A stretch of 64,000 bases of DNA, taken from assembly GCA_023055355.1 (NCBI GenBank), contig JALJCS010000029.1:4216001-4280000 (forward strand), given 5' to 3'. Positions 24,740 to 38,400 of the stretch are shown in pieces. Position numbers and translations under genes: made by a program. Every line of letters begins with the position of its first letter. The first letter of the stretch is position 1. Under the pieces are notes generated by a model. It saw nothing but the letters and a program-made list of their open reading frames with translations, was not told the DNA's origin and searched no databases. This DNA comes from Agelaius tricolor (Eukaryota > Chordata > Aves > Passeriformes > Icteridae).

Positions 24740-27700
24740 AAGGTATTCCTGCGATGCAGCCTCAGAAGGGGCTGCAGGACCAGGGCACTGCGCTGTGCAT
24801 GCCAGCAGTGCCCAGCACTGACTGAAATAGACTCTTTGCCCAGCTGCAGCTTGGCTAAATTCGGTGCCCAGCCCCTGGGATCCAGGGAAGCAGCACAGGG
24901 CCGTTAGCCAGATCGCTCGTGGCACATCAGGGACACCACAGCAAGCAGGGACACAGCGTGCCAGGAGCCCGGTGTACGGCACCTGAGGAAGAGGATGGCA
25001 CGCAGGTGATGCTTCTTGCTGGAGGAACCTGGAGTGGAATAAACACCAAGTCCTGGCCGCCTGTGAGCATTAAAGATTATTTGCCTGATGGGCTCTTGCC
25101 CTGACCTCTGTGGTGGCTGGTTTAAAGAGATTAAATGAGAGCAAACTCACAGTTTCTGGGGTTATTTTTCCTTTTTTCCATTTCAGCAGCTACTTGAAAA
25201 TAGGCTTGTTTATAGAGGGAGAAATCCCCCACGAGTCATGCACTACCCAGACCAAAAAATACTGCCAGCATCAGCCCAAAGTGACCAAAACATGTGCACA
25301 GATGGGCAAAATTTACCTCATTCCTAATTATGTTCAGAGTTTGTGCAGCCATGGACATCTCTACAAATTCCCTCCAGGATTTCCACTATATCCATTATAA
25401 CAGGGCATCACCCTTAAGTGCACTTGCTGAATCATCCATTCCAGCTCCTGTACTTAATTTTTCCATGATACATTAAATACCTTCCCTTCCTGTCCTAAAG
25501 AGCTGTGGGACACACTGGGAGGAACACAAATGGTTTTGGCTCTGACTTGATGCTCAGCTCTGCAAGGGAGTTGTTCACTTGGAATTGCCTGGTGAGCAAG
25601 AGAGCTAAGAGAGGTCAGTGCCCAGCCCTAGAGGGATAAATAATACTTTAAATAGGACTCAGCTCCATGCCAGGACCTCCTGTTGAACACTTCCACCTGT
25701 AGTTGGCAAAGGATGAATCACTGAGTGCTTCCACACCCCTCTGAAATGAGGAGTAATGGGGTTTTAAGAGAATAATGCTTCATAACACTCAGCATTCTGT
25801 TGGATAAGGTAAAGACAAGGCAGAAGCCAGGAGCTGATAAAAGCTACAGCTTGTAATTCCATTGCACCTTCTCTACTCAATAAATGGGTTTCAGTCAGAG
25901 CATCTCTACCATCCAACCCAAAAAGGACCTGAAGGGTAAGTTGATTGCATTGATCGTGCATGCATTTTCCCGGCAGGGAAACTGGCCCAGTCCTTGGCTG
26001 CTCCTGTCCAAAGTACTCCACTTATTTATTACGGGAATATCGCCAGGGACTCCAGGGCCAGGGAGCGGGACGCTACGGGGAATTCATCGCTCTCTGCGTG
26101 CTGGGAACATTAAGTGGGAAGGCAGAGCAGGGGGATATGGCAGCAGCTCAGCTCAGCCTCTTCCCCATCACAGCCCCTGGCAGCCAATCACTCCTGCCAC
26201 AGGTTTTGGCAGCCCCGTGGGATCCTTCCCACAGGATTGTCCTTAACCCTTGTGGGAACAGGAGGACTCCAGCGGGCAGAGCAGCATGGATGTGCTGAGA
26301 CAAACTGCCCTCAGGCTGCTCCTGTCCTCTGCAGCCCTGTCACCACTCACACCTCACAAGTGCATCCTCCAGGTGAGGAACTCCCTCTGCATCCTGCCTC
26401 TATCCCTACATCCAGCTGTGACACCACTCAGGGGTCCAGCCCTGAGCCAAACCACCTCCTCTGCTGCTCCCCAGCTGCCCAGCACTGTAGGGTCTGCTGG
26501 TGTAACCATGCCTATCCCTAAAACCCTGCCTGTCTTCCCCAGGGAAGAGTGTAAATCCCTGGACTTGGGCCAAAGCACAAACTCCTCTCAGTAAGGTCAG
26601 CACTGCTGTTGGCATCCACTGGTTGGAGGGCACTGCTGTCCTAAACCATCCACAGGGAAAGCTGCTAAAACAAGGGGTCTGAGCCCACATTCAGCATCCA
26701 ATCCCAAAACTGGAGCACAAGGCATTGCACAAGCTCTGTGTCCCAGCTGTCATGCCTCTCAGCCGGTCATGTCCCCTCCTGAGGGGTGGCACATGTGTCC
26801 CAGAGGTGGGAAGGGGACGTCCCAGGGCAGCTGGAGGAGCGACAGGCAGGACCCAGGGCAGGCTGGCAGCCTCACAGCAGCACTGCCCAGCCCGGGGAGA
26901 TGGGCCAGGCTAGCTGGGTTTGCTAATTAACCCCGAGGCAATGCCCTGCCCACACAGCAGTGCTCCTCCAGCAGAGCTGCCCCCACCTCTCCCCGCAGGA
27001 GGCTGAGCCGTGCCTTGCCGGAGTGTCTTGGAAGGAGAAGGCTATCAGCTCCAAACAGCCGAGACCTTTAGCTCAAATCCATTAATCCTCTTTATTAAAC
27101 CCGGGTCACCTCTGAGTCCTGGCAAATTAACCAGCATCTCCCCACTGCAAGTACATCAAGAGGAAACGTGCTGTACAGCGCCTGTAATTTTCATGGACCA
27201 GGGCTCCGGGGTCAGAGGGCTTCCCGGGCTCCAGTCTCTGCCTTTGTCAATTTAAAAGGGAACATCGGCCTGCGCTTGTATAAATTATGAGAGAGGCAGA
27301 GCAGGGGCCCAGGGTGCTCTGCCAGCTCCAGCTGTGCCACTGTCCCCTCTGCTGCCCGGGGACAGGAGCAGGGGACAGCGAGGCCACGAGCAATCAGCCC
27401 CCTGGGGGGAAAAATGGGGCTGGGGATATCCTCCAAACAGCTGGGCAGGCAGGGCAGCGCGCTTGGCATCCTCCAGTGCTACCCTGGCCACGTGCCTTCC
27501 CACTGCCTCCAATAAATGGCACATCCCTGGTGCCAGCCCAGCTGGGGAGCAACAGAAAGGGAGACTGGAAGGGCTACGCTCCAGCTCAGAAGTGGGTGGA
27601 AAATTGCTCCCTTGTTGCCTGAAATTTCACCATTTGAAATATCTCCCCCTCTCTGCGCTGTCCTGTTGGAGCCACTCTACTCTGAGTGCTCACCAAGCCA

Positions 27701-29882
27701 GCACCAAAGCAAGAGCGGCTCTGGTTCTGAAAAGCCAAGGATATTTAGCTGGGCTGGGGAAGACCTGGGGCCAAATCCCATATAAAAACTAATTGTACAC
27801 CCACTAGAAGAGAGACAAAAGAGAAAACCAGCCCAGCCTGGCCTGAGGAAGAAGAACTCTGTGTGGGCTGAGGGATAAAGGCAGCGTGGGGATCAGAGGT
27901 CACAGCACTCCCTTCCTCAGATGGGTCTCCTCCTGCTCCTAGAAATAGCATCCTCAAGATAAGCAAGCTTCCCAGAGCCAAGCAAAGAGTGCTCCTACAC
28001 TCTGTGAGCGAAGATAACAAAAAAAACATTTTTCATGGGGAAAAAAAAATGTGGGAAAATTTCCAAGCAGCTCCTTAAGAGCTGTAAGCATCACATCTAT
28101 TCCCCTAAGACAACTTCAGACCTGGCACTTCCCAGCACTCTCTCCATCCTTAGCTTTACCACAGGGCCATAAATCCACTGGCTTTGGCTGAAGTTTCTGT
28201 GGTTTTACACCAGCCTAAGCCAGCAGAGACTGAGCTGGGGAACCATGATCCAAAGGCCAGGATGCTTGCCCTTAACTCAGTCCAACAGCACAAGGAGTTT
28301 GCAATCTGGGGCTCACATACAGGTAGGATTAACACACAGCACCTCAAATCTCCCAGCCATCAGCTTGTATCACTGCTTTAGTTTTTTATTAAAAACATCA
28401 CTTCTTGCTGTATTTAATCACAGCAAGGTCATTTCAGTGACAGTTGTCAGCATCCTGGCCAAGGAGCCAGAGGAGCAGAGTCCTGGCCTGCTGGCCAGAT
28501 AAAAGGAGGAGATGCTGGGTTTCATTTCCTTGTTTTCAATTGAGAGATGCCCACCTCGATGTGCAGATTAAGGTGTGGGTGGGCCAGTGTCAGCCCCCCA
28601 CGGGCAGAGATGGGAAGCTGCTGCTTGCTCTGCTCATCAGGAGCCCTGAGGAGAGAAATTGCATAGTTCTCCCTGCGGCCCTCTGCCCACCTCGAACCAA
28701 TTTCTGCTCCTTTTAATTCAATTCAGCTCCTCCTGACCCTGGCTGGCTGGAGTTGCAGAGTTTCTCTCAACAGATAGCACCAATTACAGAGGTGTGAAAA
28801 TGGAAGGCTTTCAATTCGGAGAACAAACCCAAGATACTGGGACTTTATTGAACTGAGAATCAGGGGGTGGGGAAGGGGGAGCGGGCAAGGGCATGGGCTC
28901 AGCAATATCAACTGTGCTGGCTCCAAAAACCAAATTCTGGGGCTGATCCCTCCAGGAGTGAAGGCATCCCCAGGGGCTGGGGTGGCAAATGGCAGGAGAG
29001 GTGCAGGTTCAGGTGTGCAGAGCTGATGGCAGCTGGAGATGAGGGATGCAGAACCCAGCACTGCATCCCTGGCATGCGCCTCGCGCGTTAGCGGCTGTGT
29101 GTGCGTGTGCAGTCCCCACAGGGCTGATCCCAGACCCTCAGAACCACATCCCACACATCTGACACAAACTGGGTTTGCTTCCCAGCAGCAGATCCTGCCT
29201 GGATTGACTCTGCAGCATCTGCAGCCCAATCCAGCCATTAGGAACAGCGGCACCTCCCTCCACCCCGCTCATGGTGTGACACCACTTTCTGTCCTCACAC
29301 AAAGCCAAGGACTGTAGGTCAAGCCTCTGGAAATATGAGTGGCAGGATGAGCCCGGTCAGATCTGGGTAGGAGGGCTGTGGCAGGATGGTGGAGCTGCCT
29401 GACAGCCTCAGCAGTGAGATCAGCACATGGACTGACTTTACAAAAACTGCACAGTACAGCCTGTGATGATCAGAGAGTCCCCAGACAAAAGCAGGAATGT
29501 TCAGTTCATGGGAAGGAGGCAGGGATAAGCACTTCTCTGAGCTGAGCTCACTGAAACTCTTCGCCCAACATGCCCTGATGCTAAAAAAAAATTTCGAAAA
29601 GCTGAAGGAAGAAGTCCTAGATGCCCAGGAGAGAAAATGGGGTTACTCTTATGGTAAGCAGAACCACTGAGTAGCATCTCCCACCATCTCTGGATACCCC
29701 CATCATCCAGGTACCTCACAGGATGTAAGCATGCAAAAAAGCCTCCCCCAGACCTGAAAATTCCCCTCTCCTGTCCTGTCTTCACCCGACTGGTCAGACC
29801 ATCAGCACAATGCCTGTGTGCCAACCAAGCCCAGGGGCTACCTTTAATCCAGACACTGGAGACTTCTCCAGACTTCTCCCCG

Positions 29883-30005
29883 TCCCTAGAGATGTTCAAA
29901 GCCAGGCAACCTGGCCTAGTGAAAGATATCCCTGCCCAAGGCAAGGATGTGGGATGAGATGATCTTTAAGGTCCCTTCCAACCCAATCCATTCTGTGATT
30001 CTAGG
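29883..30005 (+). mobile_element. CR1 LINE 3' tail
   Basis: GAGATGTTCAAAGCCAGGC, GATGTGGGATGAGATGATC, TTTAAGGTCCCTTCCAACCC and CATTCTGTGATTCTAGGA form the sense-orientation CR1 3' end, including the terminal ATTCTGTGATTCT repeat. The element is 5'-truncated. Confidence 0.9.
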
Positions 30006-30289
30006 ATTCCCTTCCTTGATGAGGAAAGCCTCACATGGCAAAGCTCTTCCTCCCATGCCAACACTCAAAGAGCAAGGGGGTCCTCTCAGTCTGAATTTTG
30101 AGCAACTGCCCAAAATTTTGGCAGGCACATCCGAGCAGGCTCAGCCTCTCCTTTCGGAATCCCAGAACTGGGGTGGGAGACACCAAAACAAAGCAGTGGC
30201 TCATTCCTGCCTCTCTCCCAAGAGTACCACGACTCAGAGCAGCTCAGAGCGTGGCTTCCAAGCCAGTGCACGGCACCTCCTGTGCCTCC

Positions 30290-30590
30290 AGCCAAGCCGT
30301 GGCCGCGGCTCCTCCAGCACTGCCCATAAATCCTGCAGCCCGGTAAACAGCGGAATTACGGCGCCCCGCCATTGCTTAGCCGCCTTTGACACTAATTGCT
30401 CTGCAGAGTGTGTGCAACTGGCAACACCTTATTAAAAGTGAAATATATTATACTGTCCACTTATTGCGACTTTATAAAGATAAAGTGTCCCGAGGATCTG
30501 GAGAGGCTGGCAAAGGCAGCGGCTCTCGGCCCCACGGCGGCCGGCGGATGCTGCAGCGCCGGGCAGGCGCTGACAGGACAAATGCGTGCT
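30290..30590. promoter_or_regulatory. CpG-rich patches around an AT-rich core
   Basis: Two CpG-rich stretches (about 30296-30390 with GGCCGCGGC and GGCGCCCCGCC, and 30485-30570 with CACGGCGGCCGGCGG) flank an AT-rich core with CACTTATTGCGAC and TTTATAAAGATAAAG. This could be a regulatory element or a cryptic promoter. No exon is recognised. Confidence 0.3.
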
Positions 30591-31089
30591 CCCCCTGAAA
30601 TTCCAAAGAGCGTTTCCAGCTGGAGACCGAGGGCTGAGTGAAGAGTGTGCTTGAGAATTTCTCCTCTGTTCGCCTCCTCCTTTCAGCTCCGGGATCATCG
30701 CTCTCAAGCCTCAGGGGAAGGACAGGCAAAGATGCAACGTGAAAGGGCAGGGGGATCAATCACGTGCTGCCCTCCTGCCAGCCTGGAGAGGAGCAGAGGG
30801 TGCCCCTCCACTCACAAAGGCAGGCTGATCATGAATTCACATTTTCCTTCTTCCAGACATCACTGCCTGAACTGTGGTACAGACTCTCCTGCCAGGACAC
30901 AAACTGGGGCATCTAAGTGCAGGTTCAAGAGCCTGGTGGTGCTCCAGCTCCCTGCCAGCCCAGCACAGGGATTTTAGCACCTAATGTACTGATCCTGCAC
31001 TGTTTCTTCTGTGTTTCTCAAAGCAGGAACTCCACTGTTTCACAAGGAAAAACGCACTTCAGATTTGGAGCTACAGCAAGGACACGTCT

Positions 31090-31225
31090 CTTAACACTTG
31101 TCTCTGCACATGCCTTGGGCAAGTCATTTTCCCTCTTTATTCCTTGGCTCCCCTGTCTACAAAAACAGGTACAATGAAATTTCTCTTCTCCGTGAATTAT
31201 TTTAAGATCTGCTGGAAACAAACAC
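31090..31225 (+). mobile_element. MIR-like ancient SINE relic
   Basis: CCTTGGGCAAGTCATTTTCC, then CCTTGGCTCCCCTGTCTAC, AACAGGTACAATGA and a degenerate tail follow the order of the MIR core and 3' region (remembered consensus: CTTGGGCAAGT, CCTCATCTGTAAAA). Divergence is high, as expected for a pre-amniote element in a bird genome. Confidence 0.6.
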
Positions 31226-32454
31226 TGTGTAAGAGTGAGACCTGATATCACTGAGTTTCAGTAATAAAGGTTTTGATCCAGGCCCCCCGGCCTCGTCTCA
31301 CCAGGTAATTTTTGGAAGAATTTTCGTGTTTCTTTTGAATTTATTGGCTATTTCTGGTTGGGAACACAACAGACAGGCGGAAGGCAGACACAGGGGATGC
31401 CATCAAAGGCACTTCTGCAGCCTGCAGTGCTCACAAAGAAGTGGTGAGCAGAGAGGGCACAGAAAACCCACCCATGTGAGGTAAAAATCAGCTTCTGAGG
31501 ACTTCTTCCCAGCAAAATTAAGATATTCCCAGGCACATCACAAAAGTCATTACGTCTACATCCCTCCTGTGGTGTGGAGGGTACAGACAATATTATTTAT
31601 CACTTATTGGTCATCTCCCTTGTGGCAGAGAGGAGAGACCCACCTCCCACAGTCCATGTGATGCAGAAACACAGCCTGCATCCCTCTTTGATTCCTGAAG
31701 GAAATGGCACGTCCTCCACAACGGATTTGAAATATCCAGAGTCTTTGGTTCAACAAGTTCAAATCCAAGCAAGATCAATACCTTCTCACTCCTGAGGTAT
31801 CAGCAGGTAATTGGGTATCGTGCAGTGATGAGTAACCTAGTTTGCTCAGAAACTGCAAACTTTAATCTTCATCCATTCCTGGTACATAGAATAGCGAGGG
31901 AGGAACAGATCAAAGGAGAACAGATCAAATTCAGCTGCATTTGGACCCAGATTGCAGAAAAAAGGACTCATTCTTAAGCAAAATGGCTCAGGCTTCTGAG
32001 GTTCAGCACCTTGAGAGATTTGGGTGCAACACAAGGTAGAGAAGTTTCCACTTCTCCAGTGCAGCCACCTGTGACCCCAGCACCACCTCCCCAGGGTTTA
32101 GGCTGCTCCTGACCCCCCAGCTTGGACCACAGCCCTCTCCAAATTCACACACAACATCTGAGCACCTCACCCTCTCCAAATATCTATGACTCCCACCCCA
32201 GCCCTCTCCCCTTTTCCCATTTCCAGCTCTAAAATGCCCATGGCACCAGCCCTAGTGCAGGCAAGGAGAAGCTGGTCCAGCTTTCCAAGCAGGAAGGTCC
32301 TACCCTGCTGTAGGAAGTTCCCAACATGGCCATGGAAAGGAGAAGTGCCAGGTAGACTTATGGGCAGAGCGAGACAGAAAAGCACCGGGGGCAGCAGAAC
32401 GACCTATTTGACAGATTTCCCTGCCGATCAAAGCTAACTTTGCTGAGAGCTTTT

Positions 32455-32810
32455 GACATCTGATTAATTACGTGGCGCTGGCTCGCCTGAAAATCCCGAG
32501 TTTCCAGCAGCCCTCACTTTCCCTCCTCGCGGCCCTTGGCGGCCAAACCCACTCCCCTGGCACCAGCAGAGGAGGGGATGGCAGGAGGTGGCTTTGCCAA
32601 AAGTGCTGGCCCGTCCCTGGGAGGATGCAGATAAGGAGGGCGAGGGACAGCTGGGGACAGGGCTCCTTTGTCTGAGGTGCCTTTTGTCACGGGGAGATAG
32701 GAGGAGGCAGCCGTGCGCTGACATTTCGGTGACCAAATTAAAATGCACCGCCACAGAGACTAAATGTCATTAGCCTCATTAGGAGCGATCGCATTAAAAT
32801 AAACAACCAC
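32455..32810. promoter_or_regulatory. Putative conserved elements flanking a GC-rich segment
   Basis: At the left, CATCTGATTAATTACGTGG. At the right, ACATTTCGGTGACCAAATTA, then AATGTCATTAGCCTCATTAG and GGAGCGATCGCATTAAAAT. These compact CpG- and TAAT-containing stretches look constrained. They end at a poly-A/G tract at 32811-32850. Confidence 0.3.
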
Positions 32811-32850
32811 AAAGAAGAAGAAAAAAAAAAAAAAAAGAAAAGAAAAAAAA
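32811..32850. repeat. A-rich simple repeat
   Basis: An AAAGAAGAAG lead-in is followed by 16 consecutive A and then short A-runs broken by single G. There is no LINE or SINE body upstream, so it is a simple sequence rather than a retroposon tail. Confidence 0.9.
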
Positions 32851-35487
32851 TTTGAAGTGGAAATTAGCCAATGCCATTAAATAAAACAAATAAATAGGGA
32901 GATCCTTCGAGGACTGTGCAGGTGATGCCAACAGAGCAGTGAGTTGAGAAGGGGCAGGAGCAGCCAACATCTCCATGGGCTCTGCTGCCAGGCTGGACTG
33001 TGATGAGACAAGTCTCCTGCTGGTGTGGCCCCAAATGGAGCTGCCCCTTTGGGAGAAGTCTTTGGAGCCTCCTGACAGTTCCAGGTTGGCTTCCACCTCA
33101 ACACCCACGTCCCCCAGGGCTGGCACTGCAGGCACTTCTCTGCCAGCACCTCTGCAATCCGAGGGATGCACCTGTGTGCTGCTCTAACAGTAAGGAGGAT
33201 TTTTTTAGCAGCATCAAGGTTTCTCTTGGATTCTTCCCAGTCAATTACTGGCCAACACCAACTGCATTTGGCTGATGCTCTGTGACAGGACCGCCACCCG
33301 AGGTGGAAGGCTTGGTGAAAGAAGTGCCACTTTGTCCTTGCAGAGAGAGGAATTTTTCCTCTAACCCCTCTTGCTATGCAAACTCCATTTCCTTTGGGGC
33401 GGGAGAAGTCATCAGAAGGCCCTTGCAAGATCCTGCTTATGACAGAGCAGATTTGAAAGCCCAGAGATCTCCTTCCCCCTCCCTTCCTTTCTGTCAAAAA
33501 TTATAATCATCATTTTCCAGCTTGCTGAACAATCAAAGTGTGGCCTATATTCACTGGAGCTCCTTCCACATGCTGCATGCATAGCAACAAGTCCAGGAAA
33601 CAAAAGCCAGAAGTAAACAGTTGGGAGAGAGGAGGCAAAGGGCTGGCAGGGGACAGCAGGGGGACACTGCTCAGAAAACACGTGGGGCACAGCCTGGCTC
33701 AGCCCAGTCTCACCACTTTGGAGCTGCTCTGAGGGCCAGAGCACCATGTGAAGACCTCTTCTTCCATGCTCTGCAAAAAGCATGGGAATACACATGCCTG
33801 GGAAGCGTGGTTAGTGGAAAAGGCAGGACCTGAAGGAAGCCCAAACCTCCTGCTGCGGGATCAGCTGGTCCTCATGTGGCTGAGGAGCCAGGAGGAGCAA
33901 CCCATGGGGTGAATCATATAGCACAAAGCCATATGGAGCACAGGTAACCCCAGCTGCCCTCCTGGGAATCCTATATCCATTGGAAAACCCCATGAGTGCA
34001 CCAGCTCTGCTCAGCACTACAGACATCCCCCATGGCTTTGCTGTCCAGGCAGTCTGAGCTGATGAAGTCCAGTCCCAACATCCCAAATGAAGTGCAGAGC
34101 TCACAGGGAAGCTTTCCTGGGCTACCCTTCCCTGCACTTGGCTTCAGTCTCCAGAGCAGTCAATCCAGCACTTTTCACTAGCGCTGAATTCACAGAAAAG
34201 TAAACCTAAAAATATCTCCTCTTTTTCCCCCTTCTTTGCCTCATCTCACACGTGTCCCCGGCGCACATGACTCTGCTGCACAGGCAACAGGTTCAACTTC
34301 CCAAAAGCAGCTCCTCCCAAGGGGGTGGCTCTCTCACTGACGGGTCCCTGCAGTACCTGAGCATCCCAAACCACTGCCCTCAGCCATCCCACGCTGTCTG
34401 AACCTAAGCTGGGACTGGAGGGAGAATCCCCCAGCTCCCACTCAGCCCCACAACACCTGGGCTCGCATGTCCGTCCATTCACAAGGGTGACACATCCCCT
34501 GCTGCTCCCACCAGAAAAGCCACCTTGCCTGGGTACCCATAGAGGGTGAAAACACGATCCCAGAGCTTTGGAGAAGCAGGCAGGAAAGTGTTTCTTCTCT
34601 CTTAGCTTGAAACGAAGAGGAGCTCCCTGGAAAAACCCACCCACGGAGCAGCAAGTGTCAAAGCCACCTCTGTTATGTGCTGTTGCTGCATTGGTAATTA
34701 TAAGTACCGTGCCTTCATTAGGGAAAGATGACTGGGAGGCAAGGAGATTTGCAGCAAAGCTGTTATTATTTTTAAGTTTAAACAAAAAGGAGGAGTGTGA
34801 CAGCTGAAATCACTCCCCATCCTGCACATGCCAGCAGCTGAGAGCATCTCAGGGGATGCTCAGAAGGTAAGAAGGGCTCAGGATCAGTGCCCAGCTTTGG
34901 CTGACTGGGGAAGGGAATGGCAGAGCTGCAAATCTGAGGGTGACCCCAGGGTCATGAAGGAGATTACAGATAAAATCCAACAAGTTTTGCTCTATCCCCA
35001 CCTGACTGCAGCAGAAGGGTCCTCCTGGGTGCCCTGTTCCCCCACAAACCTCTTGGGGTTCATCACTGCACCCCAACAGCCCCTCTCAGTGACTTTGGTT
35101 TCTCACCAAGCAAAGCACAAACTCCGAATTTCATATTCAACTGTAAAATATGAACACAGCTGTTTATGCAGCTCAAAATTCGCCATAACCAAACATTCAA
35201 GCCTTTGGAGAAGATTTTCAAAGGCGCCAGTTAAGGCACAGAGCTCCCATCGGTGCCTTTGAAACATCTCTCCCTTTTCAGTTTTTCACAGGGATTCGCA
35301 CCAGCAAAAGCTCCTCCACCCGGCCGTCTGCAACCACGGAATGCACAAAGGAGAGGCTGTCAAAGAGAAGCTGCTGGAAAATGCAAAGCAAGGTTCAGCA
35401 CTTTGGGGCATCCTGAAAGGCAGCTGCCAGAGCCACCGACCCCGAAACCCACAGCCCCCAGGGCAAATTCTTCTGGGAACTTGCACC

Positions 35488-35497
35488 GGGGGGGGGG
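35488..35497. repeat. G10 homopolymer
   Basis: Ten consecutive G follow CACC. It is prone to slippage and sequencing error. Confidence 0.85.
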
Positions 35498-38400
35498 ATT
35501 TGCAGGGAGCAAGAGCTGTGTGTGCCTCCTCTGCCATCACACTCCCTCTCCCCACATTGCTTGGAAATGACAGCGAGTGCTGCTCCTCCCCAGCAGAATT
35601 AAAGCATCCTCAAAGAGCCAACACCAACCTTTTCCCTGTACTGGGAGCCAGGAGATGGAGAAATCACCCTCTGGCAGGGAAAGTACAGGCCAGGCCTCAG
35701 GGGGAGGCAGAGGAAGGCCAGACAGTGGTTTTGGGCTCACACCCCATCCTGCTGGGACACCTTCCCCAGCTTCCCTGACTCCTCCTGGAAGACTGATGAT
35801 TGCAGTGCCTGATCCACACCTATCCCCAGCCTTTGGGAGAGCACAGAAAATCCCTTTAAGCCCCTCTTGCTCATATTGAAATGACACTAAAGCAGAACTA
35901 ATGTGCTCCAGGTACTTATTCTCAGGCTTAGTGGCAGGGATCAGCAGCCCTCCACCAGCCCAGCATCCCCCACCAGAGAGAGGTGACAGTCATGTCATAG
36001 GCAGCAGGAAAAGCAAGCTCCTGCAGCAGGGACCCCTTTAGGAGGGGATGGGAGGGTGTTTTTTAATGCCTGCAACGTCTGTTTTGTAAATTTAGATGGG
36101 TTTTACAACCACCACCAAAGCCAGGCTGCCTCAGCAAGGATGAAGTCACACAGAGTCCCTGGGAGGATGCAGAAAGCAGGTCCTGGGTGCCAGAGTGACA
36201 GTGGCACACTGGGGGACACCCCAAGCTCTACAAGCTTCACCTTGATCCCGGTGCCCTGGAGCAGTGAAAAACAGGATTGGCCATCCCCCCCTGCAGTACC
36301 AGATTTTCTGACCACTGCCATGACAAGTAATTTCCCCCAGCCTGCAAAGGCAGCAATATAAATGTCTGAAGAGGCTGATGAGCATTGATTTTTGCCACCT
36401 GTAGAGCCATGATGTCACCCTGTGACTGCAGCTCAGACAACGATTCCCCCCTGCCCCAAATTCATTCCCCATCACAGCCCACCCTCACCTCAAACCAGCA
36501 GCACCCACAATGCCCAGCAGTTCAAAGCATTTGCCAACAGCTTGGCAATTAAATTACCCACTCACCTCCCTATCCTGCAGCGCTGGACTCATTAAAAACC
36601 CTCAGCATCCTTCCCACCTCAGAGAGCAACCCCAGTCCAGGAACCCGCCTCCCCCAAGGCTCCAGATGACAACAGCATTAAGGCTTCCAAATTATTTTAG
36701 ATAGAAACTTGTCTTACAAAGAAGTAAAAAGCTGCAGAGTAAGACAGTCTCCATGACCAGAGGGGTCAGGGTTTCATTATTGCATTAACCTTTCGTGTCT
36801 TTAGATTCCACGAGAGTAAATTGGTAACGAGATGACACAAGACCCAATGGGGAAAATGCATCTTTCCTAACAAAAATAAGAGAAAGGGGGAAAGACAGAG
36901 GTGGGAGCAGGAGAAAGAGGAAAAACTGGCAAATAAGCTATTACAGCTAATAATAACTTTGCGATGCTATTTTCTGCAGGAGCCTTCAAGTTGTGATGTT
37001 TCCCTTCACTCTAATTACACCTTCTAAAAGCAGGTTCCCTTCTCACTTTAACCACCCCGTGTGAAACTCCCGCAGGATTCGGATAAAAACGGAAAGGAAA
37101 AGAGTTTGCACTTCAGAAACAGCCTCTGCATATCCCAGGGGAGAGTCACCTGCACAAAACCTTTGGGATTACGCCTGTGAATAATAAACAGCCCAAGAAA
37201 AACACTTTGGGAAAAGGTGCAGGCTCCAAAGGACAGCAGGGACCATTCACCTTCCCTCTGCCATCCGTGACTTTGCCAACATGACTCGTGTTCCAGCCCA
37301 CAGCAGTGAAACCATGACTGCAATCACTGCTGGGACAGGTTGGGCAGGGAGGGAAAACATCCAACCTCTGCAAGCCAGGCACGAATAAAAAGGATTGGAG
37401 ATGTTCAAATGCAGGGCAGGAAGGCAAAGCACCAGCAGCCCAGAGTATTTCCCTTCCTCTAATGCAGGCAGAAGGGTTTGGCTTGATGGATTAAGGGCTG
37501 AGCCCAGCCAGGCAAAGTCCTGGGCTGGTTTAGCTCAGGGGAACATCCAAAGCCAAAGCAGATATTGCTGCTTAATAGAAATAAGAAGGGAAAGCTACAA
37601 CCACGTAAGTGTGGATCAAGAAGCCTCTCCCAAGTTTCCAGGGACTTAAATGCAGGGGCCTTTTCCTTCTCTGGCACTCACAGGGGCCAGAGCCAGCCCA
37701 GGCCTTGGCCTGGCCTTGGCCCAAACAGCCACATCCTGAGGAAAGTGCAGCAGGGCACTGGCAAACAGCAAATGCACCCTGTCAGGTTTCTGCCAGCTCC
37801 TGCAGCTTAAGGACATCTCTGTGACAGCCCATCAAGTGTCACACGTCCTCCCATTTGGCCCACACAGCTGCTTCCATCCATTTCTCTGCAATTCCAACCC
37901 ACAGAACCTTATCCAGCAGGAGGGTGAAAGAGCCAATGCTCTGCTCAGAGCATCCTTGCTGAGGCACGCCTGCCCCCACCCCAGGCACACCCACCCTGTC
38001 CTGCTGAAGATCTATTTTCAAAAAAAACCCTTTACATGCACAAAGTCAGGCAGCTCACACAGCCATGGCTCCCTTGTGCTCACATGCTAAACTACAGATG
38101 CACCATTTTGGTTTCTGCTGCTGCTGAGGAGCTCGAGGCTCTGCTGGTCAAGGGTTCTCCACCACTGCTCCCAAAGCTTGGCCCAGGGGACAGGGCTGAC
38201 CCCAGTGCTGATGCACATCCCAGCCCCCTGCCATCCCACAGAGGGGCAACCAGCCCATTCCAGGGGGTCTTGTGCCCATCCCAGGGGGTCCTGTACCCAC
38301 TGATCTGCTCAGTTTGCAGTGTGACAGCTCCACAGGACCCCAGGATGTGGCTGGTCCCATGGCACAAGCCTCCACAAGCAAGTTCTAACCCAAGAACCCT

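Noticed and set aside
24026..24982. 318-codon minus-strand frame rich in Cys/Gly (metallothionein- or keratin-associated-like look)
   Set aside because: Direct product of the tandem array. Other frames of the same DNA are also open.
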